Shown piece by piece: positions 12,006 to 22,600 of a DNA stretch of 64,000 nucleotides. A model generated the notes under the pieces. The model worked only from the letters and a program-made list of their open reading frames with translations. It was not told the origin of the DNA and did not search any database. Where the stretch lies: contig WBMV01000073.1 in assembly GCA_013396655.1 (NCBI GenBank), forward strand, positions 1-64,000. Direction: 5' to 3'. Positions within the stretch are counted from its first letter, which is position 1, and each line of letters begins with the position of its first letter. The DNA is from Campylorhamphus procurvoides. Taxonomy: Eukaryota > Chordata > Aves > Passeriformes > Dendrocolaptidae. Position numbers and translations under genes: made by a program.

Positions 12006-14245
12006 GGCAGAAAGAAGAAAGGAAGGGAGCTGCCACAAGCTGAGCACCTTTCGGGATGACTCACTGCAGCACTGAAATGGCTGCTGGCTTCAGCCTCACC
12101 CTGCCTCTGCGATTCACTTCCAGACTGGAGAAGAGACCACGACAAGAGGTTTTGCCCCCCCGTGCCCGTGTGGAGGATTTGCCATGTGGTTATCGACATA
12201 ATCTGCCCTGAGCTTTGGCGGGCGGGGACCTGCCTTCCTCAAGAGAGGAAGATGGGGGCAGACATGAAAGGAAGAGATGGCGAGTCGTTTCCAGCTGACC
12301 TGATTTTCTGCTTGTTCCCATCTCCACATCACTGCCACTTAGCTCAGGAGTGGCGGTGGGGGCACTGGGCTGGCCCGTGCCACGGGGAGCTGTGCCCTCC
12401 CAGGTCAGTTGCAAACCCAGCTGAGCCGAGGAACGGCCCTTACACCTCAATTTGCTGGGAAAGAGCCTTAAAATGGGAGTATTCCTTTCCTGCCACAGCT
12501 TGCCAGTGTCAGTGTGAAGTCAGGCCAACCAGCTCTGGTCAGCTCATGGCAGACTCAGGATTTTTGCCTCTGAGTGTGTGCAGAAAAGGGAAAATTTACC
12601 TCAGGTGCCATTGATGCTGCAGCCAAGTCCCCTTTGAAGGATTCAGTGATGCCAGCACAAACCTACACAAGGCCTCTGCAGCCTGGGAGGTGAATTTTCC
12701 TCTTCTGCAGCTGCTTCCAGCCAGGGCTTTGAGGTGCAGCAGGAGATATGGAGGTGTCTCCACTCCATGTCTCCCCAACCCCTTGCCAGGGTGATCCCTC
12801 CAGCCTGAGGGCAATAGGGGCATTGCCCTGGCAACTCCCTACCTTGCTTCCCACTCAAACTACAGCTCCTTCACAGCTGCCCCGGGACACTCAGCAAACT
12901 TCCAGGTGCTGGGAGAGCTGATTTGGTGGGGACAGGGCTCAGTTCTACTCTATAGCAGAGCATAAATGGGGCTCTGGTGCAGACACAAAGTGCCGGATGG
13001 AGTGGGCGCCCTTGCAGCGCCAAACACAGCTCCTTCCCCGAAAAATGGCTGGATGAGAACTATTTTCAGAAGGGAAAAGAAAATTCACCCTGATCACCGT
13101 ATGTCAGTGACAGGCGGAGAAAACCCCACGTGGGAACCAGCCCTCCTCCCACCCTGTGGGCTGCTCCCCGCCGGGGCTCAGCACCCACTGTCATCTTTGC
13201 CTGGAGCAAAGATGGGCATGTTTATCTTGCAGCTTCCAGGGATGCTCAGCCATCCCTAATTGCCATAAAAATAAACGCTTTTTGCTTCGTATCACAGAAC
13301 AGAGGAATTTCCCTTTTTCTTCCCCCCCCCAACCCTTTTTTTTTTTGTTTCTTTTCTGAGGCCTCCCTCAAAGTCATCCCTTCCCCCTCCCTGCGCTGCC
13401 TCCTTCCCATGTAAACAAGCACAGGCACACACAGTCTGACACATCACACACATGGAGACACGCTGATGGCCCTGCAGCGGCCGGCGCTGCCTGGCACAGG
13501 GACAGGGCTGGCAGCACACGCGGGAGGCGGGCGCACGGGCAGGGGGAGGATGCTCGCCACCAAAAAGAGCTCTCAGTCCGCCTCATGCAAGCCTGCAGAA
13601 GGCTGAGAGCCCTCAGGCTCCAGCCCCTCGGCCTGAAATGAGGAAGGATGGATGGGATGCAGAGGGTGGTGTGAAGTGTCGCCCCGGTGCGAGCCGCCTG
13701 TCTGGCACAGCTGCTCTGTGCCGGCTGCTGGAGCAAAGAGCCATCGCTGCGGGGACATGCAGCCCTGGCAGTCACCCCGGGAAGGGTTCTTTCCCACCCT
13801 CACCTTCCCCTCTCTCTGCTCCAGCAGCTGACTTCTGGGGGAGTTGGTGTGCTTGCAGTGCTGTCTGGGGATGGCCCCGGGCGGCAGTGGCAGCTCGCTG
13901 ACCTGAAACCCGGCGTGTGCCATGCCCGGGACTCGCTGCTTCCACCCACCTCCCAGTGAGCCTTTAAAGAGACACCGGGGAGCTCAGCAAGGCAGAGGCG
14001 CTCTTCCCCGGGGGGCTGCCCCGGTGTCCTACACACCGCCCATCCCAAGGAGCAAGATGATGCTGAATGGCACGGAGGGTGACTACGAGGGCAGGGGTGC
14101 CTCGTCTGCCCGGCCCAGGGTGGCACCGCTGCTGGGACCCTGCTCGGCCTGAACGTCCACGGGACGGGACCCACCGGGAATCCCCAGCCTCGGGGGCTCG
14201 GCCCAGAGGGCAGCGCCTGCCGTTTGGGCAGCTTCGCAAAGAACC

Positions 14246-14339
14246 GTGCTATCCCAGGGCCGGGTGAGGCCGGCATCCCCACAGCGGCTCCCACAGCCGT
14301 CCTGGGAGCTCTCTCGACTGCCAAGAGACTTCCAGCAAG
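14246..14339 (+). other. possible untranslated first exon of KCNS1, ending at a strong donor
   Basis: CAAG at 14336-14339 is followed by GTAAGA, a near-consensus U1 donor, inside the CpG-rich block. Splicing to the acceptor before 18664 would remove an intron of about 4.3 kb and leave a 5' UTR leader. The exon's left end is arbitrary here; only the donor is visible. Mammalian KCNS1 has non-coding 5' exons, which makes the idea reasonable but not proven. Confidence 0.3.
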
Positions 14340-14559
14340 GTAAGACACCGCTCCGGATTCCCGGCTGGGCTCCGCGTGGCAGATGCGGCGCTGCCTCGCA
14401 CGGAGCCGTGCCGCGATGCCAGCCGGTCCTGCCAAAATCAGGTACCCGGTCTTGTGGTCCGGGTGGGCTCCCCCCGGGCATCTTCAGCCCTCTGCCCTGC
14501 ACAGAGCTCGGGGCCGCCCAGGAGGAGCCGGGTGGACCGCGGAAGAGGCAGCAAGGCAT

Positions 14560-14690
14560 GGAGCACCGGGAATCGGGAACCGGGAATAGGGGACCGGGAA
14601 GAGGGGACCGAGAATGGAGGACCGGTAATCGGGAATCGGGAACCGGGGATTGAGGACCGGCAACCGGGAATAGGGGACCGGGAATNGGCA
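14560..14690 (+). repeat. degenerate GC-rich minisatellite, array 1
   Basis: Short units on the theme CCGGGAATCGGGAA and CCGGGAATAGGGGA are repeated with small changes for about 130 bases. An unresolved base (N) sits at 14686, exactly where this array meets the next one, as expected if the assembler could not resolve or collapsed the repeat. Confidence 0.75.
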
Positions 14691-14990
14691 CGGCATCCCC
14701 GGGGCGGGGTGGGGGACCCGCGGCACCGGCATCCCGGGGAGCTGCGGGCTCCGACATCCCGGGGACCCGCTGCGCTGGCATCCCGGGGCGCGGCGAGGAC
14801 CGTGAGAGCGGTGACACAGGGACAGGGGCATCGGCATCCCGGGAGCCCGGGGTACCAGCATCCCCGGGCACTGCAGGGATAGCGCCCTGGGGCGCGGCGG
14901 GGACCGGGGCACCGGCATCCCGGGGTGAGGGGGCAACCGGAGCATCGGCATGCAGGGACGAGCGGGGAAGAGAGGCACCGACATCCCGGG
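14690..14990 (+). repeat. degenerate GC-rich minisatellite, array 2
   Basis: Repeats of a GGCATCCCGGGG-type core with irregular spacing, such as CACCGGCATCCCGGGG and GACATCCCGGGG. The array explains the long proline/cysteine-rich open frames seen on the minus strand here, which are not genes. Confidence 0.7.
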
Positions 14991-15180
14991 GTAAGCAGGG
15001 AGCCGCCGTGCCAGCACCCACGTTCCGGGATGCTGCTGGGACCCAGGCCCGGAGACACTCCACGTCTCGCTGCGGACGGGTGTAGGGGAGTCCCTCTTCC
15101 CCGAGTTGCATCTCTCCCTCCCCACGGAACGGAGCGTGGTGCGGGGGTCCCTCTGGAAAGCTGTGCACTCCTTGCGTGAG

Positions 15181-18100
15181 CCCTGGGAGGGGAGGCTGTC
15201 ACAGGGCAGGGACCATCTGCAGCCGGGGTTTGGGCTGCTCGCTGGCAGCAGACAGCCGAGCTCTTGGTAATCACCCCCTCCTGCACCCCGAGGCGAGCTG
15301 GGAGTTCCCCCCCGTCATCTCCATCCCCAGACCTGGGCGTTTTGGTGGCCTCTCATCGTACAGCAGCAGCTTATGCTCTGCTGGCAGAGAGCAGCCAGCA
15401 GTGGGAATCCCCCTTCCATTCCTCCCCCTGCCCTGCTGGCAACCCCACACCGCCCAAGGCAGGGCTTGATCTTGAGCATCTTCAGGCCGATGTGCACAGG
15501 GATGCTCAGAGATGGGGACAGGGCTCTGCAGGGGCGATTTTGGATGACCCAGCGCATGGGGACACCACCCTACAGGAGCTGGGAGGCCACCCAGCCCCAG
15601 CCCTACCCCAGACCCATGGACATCCCACACGGGATCCCCTCAGTGGTTTGCAGCCACCACCCTTGCACACCTGGGACGTGCAGGGTCACAAGCTCGGGGT
15701 GACAGGGCGTTTAGATCGGGGCTACAGGCGAAGGATAAAGGATTCCTCCTCCTCTATGCATTTCTAATGGCTCCTTTGAGACACACTGCACGATCCCTGC
15801 TGGGAAGCCTCACTGAGCTGTAAGTACAGGGTTTTTTATTTGGCCTGTTAATCTAAGTCTATTGTACGTGGTTGGAAAAGACCCTGTGTGCAATACTCCC
15901 TGCACTTGCTGCCTCCTCGCTTGAATGTCTATTAGCACCTTCCTTCCCACTCCCTTGGGTCCCCTCTGACAGGTAGAATAAATATACATAACTTCCATTT
16001 CAAAACCTTTGTGAGAAAAAATATGTTGTCAAGGGAAACTCTTCTAGCATTTCTTATAGATATGCTTGATCTGTTTTTATAATCTTTTTACTGTCATAAA
16101 TGCATGTATCAGACATTTTTTTCTCCACAACATAGATATTCAATTGAATGCCCAACACCCAGCTCACACTGGGCTTGTGTAATTCTGATGGTCGTCTCAA
16201 AATAGCTTATAATATATTTCAACATTTATTAGAAAAAGACTGGCTTTATCTGTTCCCTTTTTTCAATCACTCATGGAAATTTCGGGTTAACGAAAGGAAA
16301 ATTTTGCAAATTCACTTTATCCCAGACAGACACATTTGTATTCTCCGTTCGTTGTGCTTTAAAATAAAAAATCACCCACCCTTTCTAAATTAAGCTTCTG
16401 TTTCCCACCTGATACCCCTGCAAATGTGAGTGGGGCACATGATTTGATGATCCAACAGGGGAGATCACACTGGGTCTCAGTTCAAACCCTAGTATTGTTC
16501 TAAAGCTGAGCTTAGAAATAAGCAGGCAAGAGAGTTATAAAACTATTAATTGCTGCTTTAGATTCCTAGATGAAAGCTGTATGTGGGCAGAAATAATTTG
16601 TTCTATGCAGAAGTGAACATGGGAAAGGAGCATCTCTAGTAGTTCGTGACCCTTCTCCTGACCCTGCTTCTAGCACAGGAGGGATGGGGGGGTTTCCCTG
16701 GGCTACAAAGCCTTGCAGGGTCCTGACATACACCTTTTTATACTGCGCTGGGAAAGAGGTGGGAGCCGGCTCCCTCCTGGCTCTCAGGGGTTGGCACGGC
16801 TCACCCAGAGCCACAGCTGTACGCTGGGGATGGTCCTTGCTGAGCTGGAGCATCGCTGCAGGCTTGTCCTGCTCTCCTGGGCTGTTCTGTGCCTCAGCCC
16901 AGCCCCAAAACCACCCTGCCTTTGATTCTGGTGGCATTTGGCCTGACCTCCCAGAGAGGCTGCTCTATAGGGAGAATGGGGAGAGGGTGCGAGGCTGGTT
17001 TTGGAACAAGCTGGATCCCACAGACGGGCCCCAGGGCCCCTGTCTGTGTGTGTTTGTAGCCTGAATGCTTGAGCATCCTTCTGGAAGGAACCTGGATTAG
17101 TCATCCACACCCCACAGATGGGCTGTGTGATGTCTTCTCTGGAAAGCTAATCTGTCACTGAAATTCCAATTTATCCCTGAAAAGAAGTGTTTACACCCCT
17201 TTTTCTCCCTTGCTTTTTTCATAAGCACTAAAAGAGTTGATTCTCCTCTTTCTCCCCTCCCCTTTGAAAGGCAAGACAATGAGTCCATTAAGCTCTGAGG
17301 TTTATCACGAGTGGGTTGCCTTCTCCAGACGTGGTGTAATGGAAGCGCTGGCATTGTGGTGCAAAGCTGTGTCTTTAAGGAGCCGCGGCTGGGAGGTGCA
17401 GTGGATTTATCAGATACCTTTGCCAGGCTATTTCACACAAATTTGGCATTGGCTGCACTCACAGCCCTGCTCACCTTAAAAACAAACCTCTGGGGTTTAA
17501 CCACTGCTCTGTCATCTGTCTCTAAGAGTTTGAAAAATTCTGTGGGTGACATAAGACAGGAAAAATGTAAATCCTTAACCAAGAGAGCAAAGCAGAGTCC
17601 CTCAACACCCACGACCCCATGCTAAGAGCAGGGCGACCCCATGAGTACAGGGCTGCTCTGTGCAACTCCAGGGGTTTTGATGCATAAGGGAGCTGAAAAA
17701 AACCCGATTTTAAGGTGATGCAGAAAGTTCATAAACCTTTTATTTGCCTTCTTTTGCTTCTGGTCAAGACAGGTAAATGCGTCTGAAGGTGTGTGACTGC
17801 TTCTCTTTCTTAGATGTTTTAACTGCTTCTCAATAGAAAATGGAATTTCTGCTGCATGGAAAAGTTCAGCTCCCTGAAACTTGTAAATTCCTAAAACACA
17901 ATAGAAAACAAAACTTTTGTGTTTTTATTTCCCTACTGACATCCAGATTTTTATTCTGTCATCGATGATTCTGAATCATGCTTTTGTTATGTTTCAACAT
18001 TATAAAAATAATATTAATACTTTACATGGCAGAACACACAAGAGGAAACAAAACAAGGCATTTGAATTGTTTTGACACTTCTGCCTCTGAAATTCTCCCT

Positions 18101-18663
18101 AAAAGTGACACCTTCTGTGACAATGCTTTGATTTTGGCAAAACTGCCTGTGCTGCTGGGAGGATTGCACCATCTGAGGACTTTTTGACCAGGTCTAATTA
18201 GCAGCGCAGGTAGTGGGGCTACAAAACACTTTGACAGAATCACAGCAGCGGTGATTTGATGAGATCTAATTTTTCCTCAGGGATGCTCTCTGGGGGATAA
18301 ATCCTCTCTTCAGTGACTAATTACCTGTTTGAACAAGGAGAGCCCCATGGATGAGGTGCTAGAGGTGCAGTAAGCTGCCTTCTTTAGGCCATTAATGACC
18401 TGCAAAGGGAGAAACTTTAAGAGGTAAAAAAAGCTAGGAAAAGTTCGCCTGGAAAAATCATTGTCTTTTTTTTTTTCTCTTCCATACCGCAGAGGAACAA
18501 CTGCCTAAAGCTGTTTCTCTCCCCTCCCCTCTCCTTGGTCCTCATTTTTCAAAATTCAAACATCCCTCCTCATTCCCCAGGGTGCTTCTGGTCCCCCTCA
18601 CCCAGGAGCGCCCAGGCTGGGGGGATCCCTATGTCCCCTCCAGCCCCACTGTCTTCTCCACAG
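15181..18663 (+). other. presumed 5' intron or upstream region of KCNS1
   Basis: No coding exon recognised. The composition is GC-rich to about 15750, then mostly AT-rich to about 16400 and again at 17700-18200. The right end is a polypyrimidine tract and CAG acceptor at about 18649-18663, just before the coding exon. Confidence 0.45.
18649..18663 (+). promoter_or_regulatory. probable splice acceptor before the KCNS1 coding exon
   Basis: CTGTCTTCTCCACAG directly precedes 18664. It would place 27 bases of 5' UTR before the ATG at 18691. The frame upstream stays open for some distance without similarity to potassium channels, as expected of intron sequence. Confidence 0.55.
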
Positions 18664-18690
18664 GTGGAACCAGCTCCTGCTCTGCTGATC

Positions 18691-19656
18691 ATGGTCAACA
18701 AGACCTTAAACTACTGGGGTCCCAGTTTTGAGGAGGACGTTATCAACATCAATGTGGGGGGTCTGAGGAGGCGGCTCAGCTCCAGCGCCCTCTCCAAGTT
18801 CCCCGACACCCGCCTGGGGCGCCTGCTCTCCTGTGACTCGGAGGAGTCCATCCTGCAGCTCTGCGATGACTACGACGTGAGCGCCAGGGAGTTCTACTTC
18901 GACAGAAACCCCGGATTCTTCCTCTACGTCCTCCACTTCTACCAGACGGGGAAGCTGCACGTCATGGAGGAGCTGTGCGTCTTCTCCTTCTGCCAGGAGA
19001 TCGAGTACTGGGGCATCAATGAATTCTTTCTGGACTCCTGCTGCAGCTACCGCTACCACGAGCGCAAGCTGGAGAGCCGGCACCACAACTGGGATGAGGA
19101 GAGCGAGGTCAGCAGCGTGGACACATCTCCTGATGAGATCTCTGACATCAACCACGACCTGCTGCGGTACAGCACGCTGCGCTGCGGCAACGTGCGCAAG
19201 CGGCTCTGGCTCACCATGGAGAACCCTGGCTACTCCATCCCCAGCAAACTCTTCAGCTTCGTGTCCATCAGCGTGGTGCTGGTTTCCATAGCCACCATGT
19301 GCATCCACAGCATGCCCGAGTACCAGGAGGTGGATGAGAATGGGAACGTGCTCGATGAACCCATCCTGCACAAGCTGGAGTATTTCTGCATCTCCTGGTT
19401 CACCTTCGAAGTGTCTTCTCGCCTCCTGCTCTCCCCCAACCCCAGGAAGTTCTTCAAGCACCCACTGAACCTGATTGACATTGTCTCGGTGTTGCCCTTC
19501 TACTTCACCCTCCTGGTGGACGTGACCATGGGCAGTGACTCAGAGCTGGGCAACCTGGGCAAGGTCGTGCAGGTGTTTCGCCTCATGAGGATATTCCGAG
19601 TGCTGAAACTGGCTCGGCACTCCACGGGACTGAGGTCACTGGGGGCCACCTTGAAG
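18691..19656 (+). CDS. KCNS1: KCNS1 coding exon A (T1 domain to S4)
   Basis: 966 nt, 322 codons, ending in phase 0 after ...GATLK with the donor GTAAAC. It covers the N terminus, T1 domain, a Ser/Asp/Glu-rich T1-S1 linker (about 131-160), and S1-S4. The phase 0 junction just after S4 is the conserved KCNS intron site. If the intron is retained the frame runs on to a stop ending at 19851, adding 64 unrelated residues. Confidence 0.95.
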
Positions 19657-22600
19657 GTAAACTGTCTCTCTCTCTCCTTAGCTACTCCTTTAGTCTCTGG
19701 ACAAGAAGGAGACCTCTGGAATGAGCAGGGAATATGGAAGTACCCATTCCCAGTGGGCTCTGAGCTCTGGGTAGTGCCTGACAAGCTTCCCTGGGGGGCT
19801 GGGCTGTTGGTGTGTCTGCCAAAGCAAACAAGTGGGAATAGCACTGTGTGAGTCCCTCTTTTTACACGCACTCAGCATGAACACAAATCCACCCCATTTT
19901 CCTCTATGCAGAACTGGTGCTTCCAGGAACTCAGCCATCCCATTGTAGTGTGAAGGATTGCACAGCACTGGAATGGACTCAGCCAGGTGTGGTTGGATGG
20001 GGATATCCCACCAGAAGTGAGTTGGTGCCTAGCTGGGCTGCGAGTGACCTGCTGAGCAGGTACCAGGCCAGCCAGCAGCTGCTGGGTATGCCAGCACCAA
20101 TATATGTGGGTCAGAGATGCTCCTGTCCCTAGTCTGGGAGAAGGGGAACCTCCCAGAGATCCTAATCCAGGTGCGCTGACACTTGGATGCTCCAGGATAT
20201 GCTGAGGTTGGGACTGGCACATGGGTAACAATGCGTGTCACAAAGCAGCAGTAGAAAAGCAAAGGTTGAGCTGCAGGGCCTGGGACAACCAGCCCCAGGC
20301 AGGATCTGTGCCCTCAGCAAAGCCTGGGCCAGCAGCAGCTGCCCCTCAGTGTGATGGAAAACTCTTCATGTAGGGCTGGGGAAAGGACCATGCTGTCCTC
20401 AGGAGGAAGGGCTGGATGAGGAGATGCTGAGACAGTGAAGGACCAGGATTCAGGCATGCCAAGAGGTGGCACCCCCACAGGTTTGGTGAGAGTCCACATA
20501 AGCCATAACATGCCCCAAGGCTGTGTTTCTCCGAACCCCCCCCACAGCACTTCCCACCTCTTTACACCAAAGGCAGCTTGAAATCTGTCTTGAAATCATC
20601 ACCATTCCCTTGCTGCAGCTCAGCAGGGTGGCACAGACCAGCCTCCCTGTCTGGTGTGGTTCTGCTCTCCCTCACCATCTCTCCCTGCTCCCTCCCCCTT
20701 GTGCTGAGGGCCATGTGCCCAAATCTGGGGAGAAGGAAACTCTCCTCCTCACCTCCTGTGATTACACAGAAAATCCAGCCTGGTGCAGAGGCCAATTAAA
20801 CTCAGCCTTTAATTGTCTCTGGTTCTTGGCGACTACATCAAGAGGAATCCTAAATCTGAGCCTTGAGCCTGCCAAGGTGCAGAGTGAGATGCTCCCAATG
20901 TCCCACCACACAAGACTTGTGCTGAGCACAGGGGAATGGCAACCAGGGAAAACAGCTCCTCTCCTCGGGGTCTGCCCTGGCCTCAGGTTCAAACCAGAAG
21001 ACTGTTTTCTCAACCATTACTCGTACAAATAGCCCTGTACTTTCCCCCTTTTCAAACAGACAGTATGCCAAACAAATGGCCAAGAAAGCAATCTTCCTAA
21101 CAGAGCCTGAAATTCAACCAAAGGGACACCCTCCCACTGCCTGGTGTGGGACAGAGCTGCAGTTCCTGCTGCCGTCACAGGGATGAGTGGCTGGGGACAC
21201 CCCGTTTTCACTGCTGCAGCAATGGCAGAGCCAGCATGGGCTGTCCTGGCATCAGCAGGGCTCGGCTGCCAGGGCTGGACCCATTCCCGTGGCTGAGTCA
21301 CGGAGGAAAGCAAACCTCGAGTGTGACTGGTGTTGAGGATGGGCAGCAGGAAAGGTCTTCTGCAGCTTCTGCTGTGAGGCAGGATCAGCACAGTCCAGCA
21401 CTCATCCTGCAGAGTCCACGGGGCATCAAAGTATTCCTGGCACCCTCAAAACCTGATGAAGACAGGGCTCAGGAAGGGTTGTTCGAAATGAAGATACCTG
21501 AAGTCCTGCCTGCATCGTACTTACTTCTGAACACTCACCTCGAAAGAGCCCTGACAAGTGACAGACCCCTGTAAAACGCTGGTGAAATTTGAATGAACTC
21601 ACACATGTCTGTGTTCCATCTGAGTGTGAACAACACACTGCAGCAGATCAGGGACTGATGGGCTCTTCTGCATATTATTAATCAGCAGATCAGATCTGAG
21701 GAGCCAGCAGTGTCCTGGCTCTGGCTATTGCTGGGTGGCTGATTCACCCAGTGACGTGCTGGAAAGTGCCACATCCCGGGGACTCCAGAGCCAGCTGTAA
21801 ATTGGGGATGAGCGAAGACACAAATCTGACGCAGCAGCCTGGCGTTGTGATTTACTGGGCACATAAATTACGACGTCTTGTTAATCATAATTTACTTCCT
21901 ATTGCAAGAGCAGAAATCAGGAGCGGAGCGGTAAAGGCTGTTAACAGCCAGGAAGTGGGAGCGATGGCTCTGGCAAGCTGAGTGATTGTTCCCCTGCCAC
22001 GAAAGTGCTAGCAGAGGGAATTCTGCCATTTGTGCATCATGAGCCCTGAACCATCCTCAGATTGCTTGAGGCCTGATCCAGGGTCTGCTTCATTTGAGGA
22101 GAGGTTTCCTACGTGTGTCTGCTCTCCCTGCCATGCTCCACATCCATTACCACTGCCATTGCAGCTCTGTGGGGGTGGGTTTGGAGTCTGGCTCCCACTG
22201 GCAGTCAATATGTGTTGGGGCCTGGGTAATTACAGCACCTGCAGGGATCTACAGGAGCTGCTGTCTGATTGCCCAGGGTCCTAAATACACAAACAGGTTG
22301 GAAGGGCCGGAGCTCCACAACCCTGGACAGCAGATGCATCACACTGCTGTCACTGTCACGGGCCATCTCTGCTCAGTCTCCACACTGGTGTCTCTGTCCA
22401 GGCTCAAACTGAACTCTTCCATTCCAATTGTCTTGTGCTGTACTGGAGAAAAGATGTGCATATGGCAGGAACCAGGAGAGACTGCTGGTAAGGGGGGCTT
22501 TCTGCTGGAGTCTTGTGTTCCTCAGCATCACCTAGTCCAAGTCTGACTACTTGCTAAGCCTGCATCCCACCCGAACCCCAGCTGTGGCTGCCTTCCTCCT

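Larger units (their letters stand above)
3325..13900. other. intergenic region, no gene recognised
   Basis: About 10.5 kb without an exon I can support. Open frames are frequent because the DNA is GC-rich, but they overlap on both strands and show no recognisable domain. Structure worth noting: an AT-rich islet with inverted GATA sites at 4780-4960, a 17-bp palindrome at 8411-8427, an A-rich tract at 11981-12005, and a C/T-only stretch at about 13311-13352. Confidence 0.6.
13900..15180. promoter_or_regulatory. CpG-rich island-like block upstream of KCNS1
   Basis: CpG dinucleotides are dense here and rare on either side. Since the KCNS1 coding exon lies about 3.5 kb downstream and its 5' end looks like an internal splice acceptor, this block is a reasonable site for the KCNS1 promoter and untranslated first exon. 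Part of the CpG density comes from the repeat arrays at 14560-14990, which weakens the promoter reading. Confidence 0.4.

Noticed and set aside
13801..14435. 211-codon minus-strand open frame at the CpG block
   Set aside because: Arg/Pro/Ala-rich chance frame in CpG-dense DNA, without splice or domain support.
14083..15168. 361-codon open frame on the minus strand, rich in Pro, Arg, Ala
   Set aside because: It lies over the two GC-rich minisatellites and crosses an N. Several frames on both strands are open here because stop codons are rare in this composition. The peptide mirrors the repeats and has no domain.
18706..19461. 251-codon open frame on the minus strand opposite KCNS1
   Set aside because: It is the antisense shadow of the GC-rich KCNS1 coding exon, and the protein has no recognisable features.
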